The notes under the pieces were generated by a model, which ran no database searches, was not told the origin of the DNA, and saw nothing but the letters and a program-made list of their open reading frames with translations. Both the position numbers and the translations under genes were made by a program. Source: Paucisalibacillus globulus DSM 18846 (GTDB taxonomy: Bacteria; Bacillota; Bacilli; Bacillales; Amphibacillaceae). From it: DNA of 64,000 bases. Position 1 is the stretch's first letter, and each line of letters starts with the position of its first letter. Positions 49,576-58,197 of this stretch are shown one piece after another. Where the stretch lies: NCBI RefSeq assembly GCF_000482485.1, contig NZ_AXVK01000021.1, forward strand, positions 124,001 through 188,000, written 5' to 3'.

Positions 49576-51822
49576 TTAAACCAAGTATTTCCCTGTAAGT
49601 GATTGTTCTACGTTTGATAGTTCCTTTGGTGTGCCTTCGAATATTACTTTTCCGCCGTTTGTTCCGCCCTCGGGTCCCATGTCGATTATCCAATCGGCGT
49701 TTCTGATGATGTCTAAGTTATGTTCGATAACGATGACCGTATTTCCGGTATCTACTAGGCGATTGATGATATTTAATAGATGAGTAATATCTGACATATG
49801 AAGTCCTGTTGTTGGCTCATCCATGACATAGATACTTCCTTTTTTATGCAATTCGGTTGCTAGTTTAATGCGCTGGCATTCCCCGCCGGACAATGTGCTG
49901 AGTGGTTGGCCTAATGTTAAGTAGTTTATTCCTACATCACTCATGGCTTGCAGTGTGTTGACGACTTTTTTAATATCAAAGAATGCTAATGCTTGTTCAA
50001 TGGTCATTTCTAATACATCTGCGATTGATTTATCATTCAGTTTGTAGGCTAATACCTCTTCTTTGAACCGCTTGCCACCACATACTTCACACGGAGTTTT
50101 GACACTTTCCAAAAATGATAAATCAGTATAAACCACACCTAAACCATGGCAGTTCTCACAGGCACCACTTGAGTTAAAACTAAATAGTCCAGGTTTCACA
50201 TTGTTTGCTTTGGCAAAAGCTTTCCGTATGTCATCCATAATTCCTGTGTAGGTCGCTGGATTTGAACGGGTAGATGTACCGACAGATTTTTGGTCAATCA
50301 CGATTGCATCGGGATGCTGTTGTAAAAATACATCATTTATTAATGTGCTTTTGCCAGAACCAGCAACACCAGTAATTACCGTTAATACACCTGTAGGAAT
50401 ATCAACACTGACATTTTTTAAGTTATGTAATGTGGCGTTTACTACGGATAGGTTACCGGTTTCTTGACGAAAACGATCTTTAATTGGCATGTAGTATTTC
50501 ATATGGTTACCAGTTAATGTACCAGACTCAAGAAGGCCAGCAAAGCTTCCTTCGTACAAAATTGTGCCGCCTTTATCACCTGCATATGGACCTACATCAA
50601 TAATATGATCAGCTACTTGAATGACATCGGGATCATGTTCAACCACAATAACGGTATTTCCTTTATCACGAAGCTTTTTCAGCAATTCATTTAGGCGGTA
50701 TACATCCCTTGGGTGTAAACCTACACTCGGCTCGTCAAAAATATAAACAACATCCACAAGACTTCCACTTAAGTGTTTAACCATCTTAACACGCTGGGAT
50801 TCTCCACCAGATAAGGTATCTGTTTCCCTATCTAGGCTGAGATATTCAAGACCAATATCCACTAGGTGCTGTAATCTCTCGGTTATGGCTTTTACCATCG
50901 GTGCGGCTACGGGGTCTTTTATTTCCATAATGGTATGGATGAGTTGCGTTACTTCCATAGAAGCCATTTCAGCAATATTGTAGTTATTGATTTTACAGCT
51001 AAGTGCCTGTTGACTGAGACGAGCACCATAGCAACTTGGACAAGGACCTTCTGTGATAAATGGTGCAACTGCTTTTTGTGTTCTCTCGGACTTTGTCTTC
51101 AAATCTTGTTTAATGTATTTATTCGTAAATTTCTCAAGGATACCTTCAACCGTCATATTCACGGAATTCCCAGAAACTTGTACCTTCACTTTTCTTGCTT
51201 TGCTATAAAGGAGTTCATCAAGTTCCTCCTTTGAATAATCACGTAGTTTTTTGTCAAAGTCAAAGGCACCGGTTTCTGCTAGCAAATTCATTTCCCAATT
51301 GCCCACTTTATATTCTGGTAGCATGATAGACCCTTCGTTTAATGATTTGGACATGTCGATTGCTTTGTCCATATCAATCTGTAATTTACGACCAATTCCA
51401 TTACACTCGGGGCACATACCTTGTGGATCATTAAATGAGAACATATAGGACTCACCAATATAAGGTGCGCCTATCCGGGAAAAGAGAAGACGAAGTAATG
51501 GGGAGATGTCTGTAATGGTTCCTAAGGTTGAGTGAGACCCACCCCCTAAACGTTTTTGGTCAACTATAATTGCCATGCTAAGATTTTCGATTGAATCTGC
51601 ATCAGGTTGCGGAATACGTGGTAGAAAGTTTCGAACGAACATGCTGAAGTTTTCATTCAATAGGCGCTGCGATTCAGCCGCGATGGTATCGAACACGATG
51701 GACGATTTACCAGAACCTGAAACACCAGTAAAAATAGTGATTTTCCGTTTCGGTATTTGCAAAGATACATTTTTTAGATTGTTTTCCCGAGCACCACGAA
51801 TTTCTATAAATTCCTGTATCAT
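49576..51822 (-). CDS. Short UvrA paralogue (UvrA2/DrrC-like)
   Basis: 748 residues, against about 950 for UvrA. Two ABC ATPase modules are complete: GVSGSGKSS, LSGGESQRVKM, VDVVYIFDEPSVGLHPRD; then GVAGSGKST, LSGGECQRIKLA, YVMDEPTTGLHMSD. Zn-finger cysteines are present (CPECNGIG, CENCHGLG, CEVCGGKRF). The missing length falls between Walker A and the first Zn region, where UvrA binds UvrB. Such short forms include DrrC of anthracycline producers and act in drug or DNA-adduct tolerance without the full repair pathway. Confidence 0.85.
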   Translation of the reverse strand: MIQEFIEIRGARENNLKNVSLQIPKRKITIFTGVSGSGKSSIVFDTIAAESQRLLNENFSMFVRNFLPRIPQPDADSIENLSMAIIVDQKRLGGGSHSTLGTITDISPLLRLLFSRIGAPYIGESYMFSFNDPQGMCPECNGIGRKLQIDMDKAIDMSKSLNEGSIMLPEYKVGNWEMNLLAETGAFDFDKKLRDYSKEELDELLYSKARKVKVQVSGNSVNMTVEGILEKFTNKYIKQDLKTKSERTQKAVAPFITEGPCPSCYGARLSQQALSCKINNYNIAEMASMEVTQLIHTIMEIKDPVAAPMVKAITERLQHLVDIGLEYLSLDRETDTLSGGESQRVKMVKHLSGSLVDVVYIFDEPSVGLHPRDVYRLNELLKKLRDKGNTVIVVEHDPDVIQVADHIIDVGPYAGDKGGTILYEGSFAGLLESGTLTGNHMKYYMPIKDRFRQETGNLSVVNATLHNLKNVSVDIPTGVLTVITGVAGSGKSTLINDVFLQQHPDAIVIDQKSVGTSTRSNPATYTGIMDDIRKAFAKANNVKPGLFSFNSSGACENCHGLGVVYTDLSFLESVKTPCEVCGGKRFKEEVLAYKLNDKSIADVLEMTIEQALAFFDIKKVVNTLQAMSDVGINYLTLGQPLSTLSGGECQRIKLATELHKKGSIYVMDEPTTGLHMSDITHLLNIINRLVDTGNTVIVIEHNLDIIRNADWIIDMGPEGGTNGGKVIFEGTPKELSNVEQSLTGKYLV

Positions 51823-51962
51823 GGTATACCCCTCCCTTAATCTTCATTAAATTTTTTAAATCTGGTTAAGCAACACAAATGGTGCGTTTCAACTAGAACT
51901 ATATGTATCAACTTCTCACTAGAAGATAGGGGAGAGTTGATTTGTAATTCATACCATTGTGT

Positions 51963-52694
51963 CTACAAAACATTTTTGAGTTGTTCACCAAATTGCGTCC
52001 AACTATATTTTGCACCTTCAATTGCCCCAGGTTGAGCTTTTGTCGCTTCACTAAATCCGGTTTGTTCAAAATGAAGATGTGTCGTTCCGTCAGAACCTTC
52101 TTTCAAAGTCCAGGTAATCGTTGTGGTCTCACCTGCACTCGCCCAGGTGTAAGAAAGTTTATTTGGCTCATCTATTTCGAGCACTTCACCATTAACAATT
52201 CCATCCCACCATTCATTAGGCTCAGAGCGGAATTGAAATGTATGACCAACAACAGGTTTAAAATCATTCTCCCAAATCCATTTTGCTAGAGTTTCTGATT
52301 CTGTTAATGCCTTCCATACTTGATCAATTGAACTTGTGTATTGAAAATCTAATGATACATCAGCCGTCATTTTTTGTTCCTCCAATAGTTGATTTAATTT
52401 ATTCAATTTTTCTTTCCAAAAACTTTCGTAAAAAGAAAGCCAATCTTTTATTTCCTTTAATGGTACGGCGTTTAACTGGTATCTTGTTTCCCTTCCTACT
52501 TTTCTACTAGTTACCAGTCCTGCTTCTTTAAGTATTGCCAAATGTTTAGAAACAGCAGTCCGGCCCATTTCGAAAGGTGCTAATAACTCATGAAGTGGTA
52601 GTTCTTGTACATCTGCAAGCATTCGTAATAGCCTGCGACGAGTCGGGTCAGCAATTGCTCCGTATACATCTCTGACCGGTTTGGTTTTATCCAA
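51963..52694 (-). CDS. ArsR-type regulator fused to an AHSA1/SRPBCC domain
   Basis: 243 residues from TTG 52694 (AAGGAGAG 8 nt upstream). An N-terminal winged helix (about 1-95) has VYGAIADPTRRRLLRML and MGRTAVSKHLAILKEAGLV. A C-terminal AHSA1 domain starts at VSLDFQYTSSIDQVWKALTE with WIWENDFKPV and YSWTQFGEQLKNVL. Such fusions pair a ligand-binding cup with DNA binding. A long perfect inverted repeat just upstream (52728-52781) is the likely autoregulatory operator. Confidence 0.85.
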   Translation of the reverse strand: MDKTKPVRDVYGAIADPTRRRLLRMLADVQELPLHELLAPFEMGRTAVSKHLAILKEAGLVTSRKVGRETRYQLNAVPLKEIKDWLSFYESFWKEKLNKLNQLLEEQKMTADVSLDFQYTSSIDQVWKALTESETLAKWIWENDFKPVVGHTFQFRSEPNEWWDGIVNGEVLEIDEPNKLSYTWASAGETTTITWTLKEGSDGTTHLHFEQTGFSEATKAQPGAIEGAKYSWTQFGEQLKNVL

Positions 52695-52727
52695 TATCAC
52701 TCTCTCCTTAATTGGCATGATAGAATT

Positions 52728-52781
52728 GGACACCAAATAGTGTCGTTTATATAGTATAGAATACAACACTATTTGGTGTCC
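52728..52781. promoter_or_regulatory. 16-bp inverted repeat, probable operator of the ArsR-AHSA1 gene
   Basis: GGACACCAAATAGTGT (52728-52743) and ACACTATTTGGTGTCC (52766-52781) are perfect complements, 22 nt apart, and enclose A/T-rich promoter-like DNA (TATAGTATAGAAT). It begins 33 nt before the start codon. Confidence 0.7.
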
Positions 52782-52972
52782 TGTCAAATTATATTTTAGG
52801 CATTAAATGCTCGATATATTCATTCAACATTTGCTTTCCCGAATTAAGCATACTCGGTACAAACATCTGTTGATCCGTACAAGTGTCAATAAGACTAAAT
52901 GGTTGATTAATTACTAATCGTAACTTACTATAGATATATAAGTAAAATTCAAAAAGAAAAGGATGATTACAT

Positions 52973-53521
52973 ATGCCAAAAGTTGGTATTGTTGTTGGAA
53001 GTATTAGAAAGAATTCATTTTCGGAGCAGCTTGGAAAGAATATTGTAGAATTATTACCTGAAGGCTACGAAGCAGAATTTATTGAAATTGGAAATCTACC
53101 TTTATATAATCAGGATTCTGATGAAGATATTCCTGCAGTTTACACGACATTCCGTGAAACAGTGAAGGCACTCGATGCTGTTGTATTCGTAACTCCAGAA
53201 CACAATCGTTCTGTACCGGCAGCGCTAAAGAATGCACTTGATGTTGGATCTCGTCCATACGGTTCTAACGTATGGAATGGCAAACCAGCACTTATTGTCA
53301 GTCATTCTCCAAGTAACCTAAGTGGATTTGGTGCAAACCATCACTTGCGTCAAGTATTAGCATTCTTGAACATGCCAGTAGTACAACAACCAGAAGTTTA
53401 CATTGCGAATGTTCATGAATTATTAGGTGAAGATGGCAAAATTACTAATCAAGATACAGTTGGTTTCTTACAATCTGCTGTAGATGCTTTAGTTGGATTA
53501 GTTACAAAATACGAAGCGTAA
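52973..53521 (+). CDS. NADPH-dependent FMN reductase
   Basis: 182 residues. The flavodoxin-like fold opens VGIVVGSIRKNSFSEQLGKN. FVTPEHNRSVPAALKNALDVGSRP split into PEHNRSVPAALKNALD is the YieF/ChrR-type flavin site. It reduces FMN, quinones or azo compounds with NAD(P)H. AAAAGGATG ahead of the ATG. Divergent from the ArsR-AHSA1 gene, so it may be under its control. Confidence 0.85.
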   Translation: MPKVGIVVGSIRKNSFSEQLGKNIVELLPEGYEAEFIEIGNLPLYNQDSDEDIPAVYTTFRETVKALDAVVFVTPEHNRSVPAALKNALDVGSRPYGSNVWNGKPALIVSHSPSNLSGFGANHHLRQVLAFLNMPVVQQPEVYIANVHELLGEDGKITNQDTVGFLQSAVDALVGLVTKYEA

Positions 53522-53773
53522 TAAAAATGATACAGAAACACAAGGACGGACGTATGGCTTCATGAGTATGAAACCATACGTCCATTCCTTAATTTTACAC
53601 AAATGTTTTTCTATTATCTTCAAACTCCCCTCAAAATATAATCCTTTTTAACCCTTCTATAAATCATGAGAGAAAATTTTTGTAATTTTTGTTACAATTA
53701 AATTATCAAACTTTTTCCATCGATAAGTCTGTTAAATAGTTTTCAATGGCAGCTTATAAATGGATAATTTTAA

Positions 53774-54382
53774 AATAATGAGAAATTTAATGTTGGTGCA
53801 GGTGCCATCGTTTCAAATAGTGAGGATCTGTATAAATGGTATACCTGTTTGCGGGACCGAAAACTTCTGTCTAAGAAAGGGTATACCAGGTTTTTTAAAT
53901 CGAACAAAAATAATTACTGCTATGGATTAGAGCATCATCATGTCTACGGTACAGACAAGTATTCCCATGGAGGAGACCACCTCGGGATTAGTACCTATAT
54001 GCAGAATTTTTTTGATGAAGATCTTTGTATTATTATTCTTTCAAATAATGAATCTATTAATCAGTATAGATTGGGCAATGCAATTTCAGATATTCTCCAT
54101 CATATTGATGTAGAGGATCCAGTAAACTATAAAGAGATTCCACTCGATATAAGTACGATTAAAAGGTGTTGTGGAACATACTTGGAAGATAAGATTGAAG
54201 TAGAATTCCTGAATGGCAAGTTATACTTTACTAGATTCTCTGGAAATCTTCATATTGAAATCTATCCGGTAGAAGAGGGGGAATTTGTTCGTAGATATTT
54301 TGACCAGATTCAGCCTTATCGTATTGTAGAGAATGAAAAAGGTGAAATGTCGTTTTTCGGGTTTGTAAGGAAAGACTCATAA
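53774..54382 (+). pseudogene. C-terminal half of a beta-lactamase-fold serine hydrolase
   Basis: The frame reads GAGAIVSNSEDLYKWYTCL, then HVYGTDKYSHGGDHLGISTY with the KTG-like H-G-G box, and LCIIILSNNESINQYRLGN. These are the C-terminal parts of class C beta-lactamase/PBP4-like hydrolases. The N-terminal half with S-x-x-K and Y-x-N is missing and there is no start with a ribosome site, so the gene is truncated. Confidence 0.75.
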
Positions 54383-54387
54383 ACTTG

Positions 54388-54560
54388 TTAAATAAAACAA
54401 ATATTAAAGGGCAAATAATTAGCTAAATAGACTTGTAAACAACATTGATTTCGTCATAGTAATTGACGGAACCTTTTATTGTACTATTAGTTTAAAACCT
54501 TCTAATTCATAATCTAAAAATAGTAAATCCTGGTGTAAGATAAAAATAGATTGAGAAGAA
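54388..54560. repeat. Dispersed repeat of about 170 bp, copy 2
   Basis: Same ordered blocks as 31757-31930, with scattered substitutions. Both copies end with AAGAAA near a GGTTAGTT motif and both mark the left edge of a stretch of single-gene units. Confidence 0.7.
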
Positions 54561-54637
54561 ATGTGGTAGGTTAGTTGAATAAGAAATCACAATAGTAATG
54601 AGCATTTACTTTAAAATAAGATTAAACGGGGGTTTAT

Positions 54638-55108
54638 ATGCGAAAAGTTTATCTAGATAGATCAGAATTAACTGGAGCAGCCATAAATGTAGAATTAGAA
54701 GATACTGAAGTTATAATAGCAGGAACAACAATTTTTCCTATGAGTGCTCATGATAAAAATGAAGAGTATCAAAAATATGCTAGCGATTATGATATACAAT
54801 TTATCTTTGATGATGATATTCCACATTTAGAATTTTTTACGGTTCCACATGTAGATATTATGGCAAATGATAGTAAGGGTGGATTTATCGGAACTGTTTA
54901 TCAACAGAGTGATTTGGAAAGTGACGCACGACCAATTTGTTATATCAATAGGGATTTAGAGTGCTTGATAATTTCTGAAAACTTAAATGATTTTCTGAGT
55001 AATGTAGGAACATGGCAAGACGACTTGAAACCCTATGATAAAATTACCATTTATCGTTCGAAAGCAGAAGCAGGAACTAAACTAGAATTTATCAATTTGT
55101 CCGTCTGA
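54638..55108 (+). CDS. Hypothetical protein, 156 residues
   Basis: A soluble acidic protein opening MRKVYLDRSELTGAAINVEL. The second half (YINRDLECLIISENLNDFL, then DKITIYRSKAEA) recalls SUKH/SMI1-type immunity folds, but I cannot assign it. AACGGGGG lies ahead of the ATG. It stands alone between a repeat and a dispersed element. Confidence 0.6.
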   Translation: MRKVYLDRSELTGAAINVELEDTEVIIAGTTIFPMSAHDKNEEYQKYASDYDIQFIFDDDIPHLEFFTVPHVDIMANDSKGGFIGTVYQQSDLESDARPICYINRDLECLIISENLNDFLSNVGTWQDDLKPYDKITIYRSKAEAGTKLEFINLSV

Positions 55109-55137
55109 TAGTCCTCCATTATTATAAATTAATATTT

Positions 55138-55190
55138 AACTAATGGGTAGCGCTACTTCAAGAAGGATTAACGCTTTTTTTGTCGAATTA
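55138..55190 (+). repeat. Dispersed element, copy 5 (short form)
   Basis: AACTAATGGGTAGCGCTACT, TCAAGAAGGATTAACGC, TTTTTTTG. It acts as terminator of the preceding gene. Confidence 0.55.
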
Positions 55191-55246
55191 TTTACTAACT
55201 GTATGGTTAGTGAAAAAAATTTGTATTATAGCGAGGGGATATGCAA

Positions 55247-55360
55247 ATGATTCGGAATGCAACATTATCAGACCTCGAATTTTTAATATATATTAAGCTA
55301 AAGGGGGCAATAGTTGAACATGGCGGTCTTCAAACTGAATTGCCCTTTTTATATGTTTAA
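55247..55360 (+). pseudogene. GNAT gene stub cut off by a dispersed element
   Basis: Behind GAGGGG the ATG opens MIRNATLSDLEFLI, a typical GNAT N-terminus. After about 15 codons the frame runs into the element copy 6 and ends in its terminator at 55358. The rest of the gene is gone. Confidence 0.6.
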
Positions 55361-55410
55361 TAATACTTTTTGAATATTATGATATCTCGGAGTTGTAGGG
55401 TTAATATAGT
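55296..55410 (+). repeat. Dispersed element, copy 6
   Basis: AAGGGGGCAATAGTTGAACA, TGGCGGTC, TTGCCCTTTTT, then TTGAATATTATGATAT and GGGTTAATATAGTAGC, the same order as copies 1, 3 and 7. GGGCAAT...ATTGCCC flanks form the terminator stem. Confidence 0.65.
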
Positions 55411-55465
55411 AGCTGAACATCTTAGTTGAAGAAGATGAGATAATAAAAGGGGGAATACCATACCA

Positions 55466-56014
55466 ATGAATATTGAAGCAGTTTTTGTTGACCGTGATGG
55501 AACTATTGGTGGTACAGGACACTTTATCCATCCGAAAGATTTCTCTCCATATTCTTTCAGTAGAGCTGCATTACAAATTTTAAAGGATAATAATATTAAA
55601 ACTTTTGCCTGTACTAATCAACATAGAATTAGTAGAGGTGAAGCTACTCTCGATGATTTTTACAAGGAATTTCAATCATATGAATTTGATGATGCCTTTA
55701 TTTGTCCTCATAGCTTGGATGATGACTGCAATTGTCATAAGCCAAAACCTGGAATGCTTTTTGAAGCATCCAAAAAATATAAATAAGATTTAACAAAAAC
55801 TGTATTTATTGGTGACGTTGGTTCAACTGATATGTTGGCAGCTCATTCTGTTGGAGCAATGAAGATTTTAGTGCTTACAGGATGGGGGTATAGTTCGCTT
55901 AATCAATACAGGGATAAATGGGCAGAAATTGAACCAGATTATGTTGCTGAAAACCTTTTAGACGCTGCTAATTGGGTCATAAGTAAAGGTAAAGAATAAC
56001 TTTTTATTGCAATA
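55466..56014 (+). pseudogene. HAD-IIIA hydrolase gene with an in-frame stop
   Basis: AVFVDRDGTIGGTGHF is HAD motif I; CNCHKPKPGMLFEAS precedes TAA 55784-55786. The same frame then continues TVFIGDVGSTDMLAAHSVGA and TGWGY to TAA 56012, giving the second half of a histidinol-phosphatase/GmhB-like HAD. A single nonsense change inactivates it, unless the first half works alone. Confidence 0.75.
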
Positions 56015-56115
56015 AAGGGTTCAATAGTGAAGCAAGGCGGTCGTCAATTGATAGTCTTTTTTAAAAATCAAAGATTCAATTATGGCTTGGGAATATTATG
56101 TTTAAGAGGTGGTAA
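56015..56115 (+). repeat. Dispersed element, copy 7
   Basis: AAGGGTTCAATAGTGAAGCA, AGGCGGTCGTCAATTGATAG, TCTTTTTT, then GGGAATATTATGTTTAAGAGG. It begins at the stop codon of the HAD pseudogene. Confidence 0.6.
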
Positions 56116-56120
56116 AACCA

Positions 56121-56201
56121 ATGATTGGAGTGTTCGTAAACCGTGATGGAACAATTGGTGGGGAAGTGCGGAGTTGTGTGACTAGTGGACAGGATTTTTA
56201 A
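56121..56201 (+). pseudogene. Stub of a second HAD gene
   Basis: MIGVFVNRDGTIGGE matches the start of the HAD gene at 55466 (VFVDRDGTIGG); the catalytic first Asp of D-x-D is Asn. The frame stops after 26 codons. AAGAGGTGG lies ahead of the ATG. It looks like a duplicated cassette that lost its body. Confidence 0.65.
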
Positions 56202-56224
56202 AATAAATGGGAGGGTGAAAAGTT

Positions 56225-56773
56225 TTGGAGGTAAACAAAGTCAGAGATGAGCTATCAGTCAGGGGGAAAAACGGGGTAGGTTTTTTATTTTCAGGTATTG
56301 TAATTTGGTCGATAATTACAATAGTATTTTTACAGTCAATAGAAATGCAACAGAAAAACATCTATATGTTAGTTTCAGCAGGTTTAATGTTCCCATTATC
56401 CGTTGGAATTTCTACTTTAATAAAGGCTGATTGGAAACTTGAAAATAATCCATTTGGTAATCTAGGCTTATATTTAAATTTGGCTCAGATTATCTATTTT
56501 CCTATACTATTTTGGGGAATTATAAAAAGTCCAAATGATGCTATCATTTTTTTTGCGATTATAACAGGAGCTCACTTTTTTCCTTATGGTTGGTTTTATA
56601 ATGCTAAAGCCTATTATGTAATGGCACCAGTGACTACAATCGTAGTTATGTTATTAGGGCTGTATCTTAATGGTGAAAATTTATGGTTGATACCATTTTC
56701 ACTTACGATATTTTTACTCTTTTTAATTTGTTGGCTTCACCTAGATTATAAAAGGAAAATTAAAAGGGTTTAA
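56225..56773 (+). CDS. DUF7010-like integral membrane protein
   Basis: 182 residues from a TTG start behind GGGAGGG. Six or seven hydrophobic helices include GVGFLFSGIVIWSIITIVFL and FFAIITGAHFFPYGWFYNAK. The G-A-H-F-F-P-Y-x-W motif is what I associate with DUF7010. Function unknown. Confidence 0.7.
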   Translation: MEVNKVRDELSVRGKNGVGFLFSGIVIWSIITIVFLQSIEMQQKNIYMLVSAGLMFPLSVGISTLIKADWKLENNPFGNLGLYLNLAQIIYFPILFWGIIKSPNDAIIFFAIITGAHFFPYGWFYNAKAYYVMAPVTTIVVMLLGLYLNGENLWLIPFSLTIFLLFLICWLHLDYKRKIKRV

Positions 56774-56836
56774 AAATTCAACTAGTGGGTGAAAAATAAT
56801 TTCATTTATGAATTACTAATGAAATCATAGATAGGA

Positions 56837-57151
56837 ATGGGATGGTCGTTTGAGCAAAAACAAAATATATTAGGGCTTCAATTATTAACCATTACCGAGG
56901 ATCCGTTTGCCATTATAAAAGTAAATGAGGGACCTTTTTTACTTATCTTAGTTCCTACTGAAGATGATACATTTGCACATTTTACAATTGATAATGTCCC
57001 AGCGTTTAGCATTGGTTTTACAAGCCCGAAATTATCTGAATTTCATACACACCTTATTGAAAATTCACGTTTTCGCAAGCTAATGCTAGTTGAAATCGTA
57101 TTGAAAATGTTAGCAATCGAAATTAAGGATATAAGTGTAATGAATCCATAG
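56837..57151 (+). CDS. Hypothetical protein, 104 residues
   Basis: A soluble protein with LQLLTITEDPFAIIKVNEGP and FLLILVPTEDDTFAHFTIDN. The ribosome site is weak (ATAGGA). No family recognised; coding character is reasonable and it lies just after the membrane protein. Confidence 0.5.
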   Translation: MGWSFEQKQNILGLQLLTITEDPFAIIKVNEGPFLLILVPTEDDTFAHFTIDNVPAFSIGFTSPKLSEFHTHLIENSRFRKLMLVEIVLKMLAIEIKDISVMNP

Positions 57152-57380
57152 ATGAAGATGGACATAAGTAAAATCTTCATTTAAAACACAAACTTCTCTA
57201 TTAGTAGAAATCGTCCTACTTTTCATCCCTTTTTTTCTTGTTATTTCAATTATCACGATACATAAACCTCTCTGGTAGTTACATTTGTCATAAATTTAAT
57301 CCACCTTTTATCAATATATTTTGACGATATCCCACCCTTCCCATAATATAAAAGAATAACCAAATGTTAGGGTGAAGAGA

Positions 57381-57732
57381 ATGAATATCTTATTAGTCGA
57401 AGATGACCGAACCATTGCATCAGGTTTAGAGTATTCCTTGAAGCAAGAAGACTTTGAAATCATCCTTTGTCATAATGCAACTTCTGCAACCGAAGTCATT
57501 CATCAAAAAATAAACGAAATTGATTTATGCCTATTTGACTTGAACTTACCAGATAGTAGTGGGTATGAGCTATGTGAGCTAGTGAAAAAAAACCATGATA
57601 TTCCAGTATTCTTCTTAACGGCTTTTGACGACCGAAGTAAATGTTGTTATGGGGCTGGACATGGGCGCAGATGATTATATTACCAAACCTTTTCGAATCC
57701 GTGAACTTATTTCTAGTATTGATAGATTTTAA
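57381..57732 (+). pseudogene. Response regulator receiver domain with frameshift and missing DNA-binding domain
   Basis: ILLVEDDRTIASGLEYSLKQ and LCLFDLNLPDSSGYELCELV carry the receiver acidic pair and phospho-Asp. After FFLTAFDD the frame shifts; in the next frame [19 protein letters not shown] and [12 protein letters not shown] complete the receiver with the conserved Lys. The gene then ends at TAA 57730 where an OmpR-type DNA-binding domain should follow, and no sensor kinase is present. Confidence 0.8.
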
Positions 57733-57880
57733 GTGATTAAAAATTCTGAATAATCAACAATACTCAGGTGGATAATGGTATAATTGGGACATGCAATAAT
57801 CGTGATTTCCCAAGGGGGGTCGGCGCATTCTCGTCGTTGTAGTGTCATGCGATATGCTATAACGGAAGGGGGTGTTGCCC

Positions 57881-57958
57881 ATGTCTTTATATGAGACTTT
57901 GGTTTTAATGATAGCCTTTGCAACACTTGTTGTGATAATCATAGACCAAAAAAAATAG
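57881..57958 (+). CDS. Holin-like type I toxin peptide
   Basis: 25 residues: MSLYETLVLMIAFATLVVII followed by IDQKK. One membrane helix opens with a (S/T)xYE(A/T)LxLM motif, the signature of the putative holin-like toxin family of Firmicutes. The long 5' leader, the GGAAGGGGG ribosome site and the 3' hairpin fit a type I toxin held off by an antisense RNA. A decayed relative lies at 9076-9215. Confidence 0.75.
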   Translation: MSLYETLVLMIAFATLVVIIIDQKK

Positions 57959-57995
57959 ACCTCCCTACGGATTGCAGCCTAGTGTGAGGTCTATT
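57956..57995. terminator. Hairpin at the toxin 3' end, probable antitoxin RNA overlap
   Basis: TAGACCTC (57956-57963) pairs with GAGGTCTA (57986-57993). In this toxin family the antisense RNA gene overlaps this region from the opposite strand; a minus-strand promoter is plausible in 58000-58140 but was not proven. Confidence 0.5.
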
Positions 57996-58197
57996 CCTTA
58001 CCTGCGCTGACCCCTCTTAAAGGGGAAGCGATTCATTGCTGACCGAGGATATGACTGTATCTTCGGTCTTTATTATTTTATGTTCCATTTGTGTTTCTAT
58101 GTTCATTATAACACGAAATGTTATTTGGTAAACGAAAAGATTGATTATTCCGATTTGGGAAGAGGAAACCATTATTTGATGGATTTCGAACAATCAA

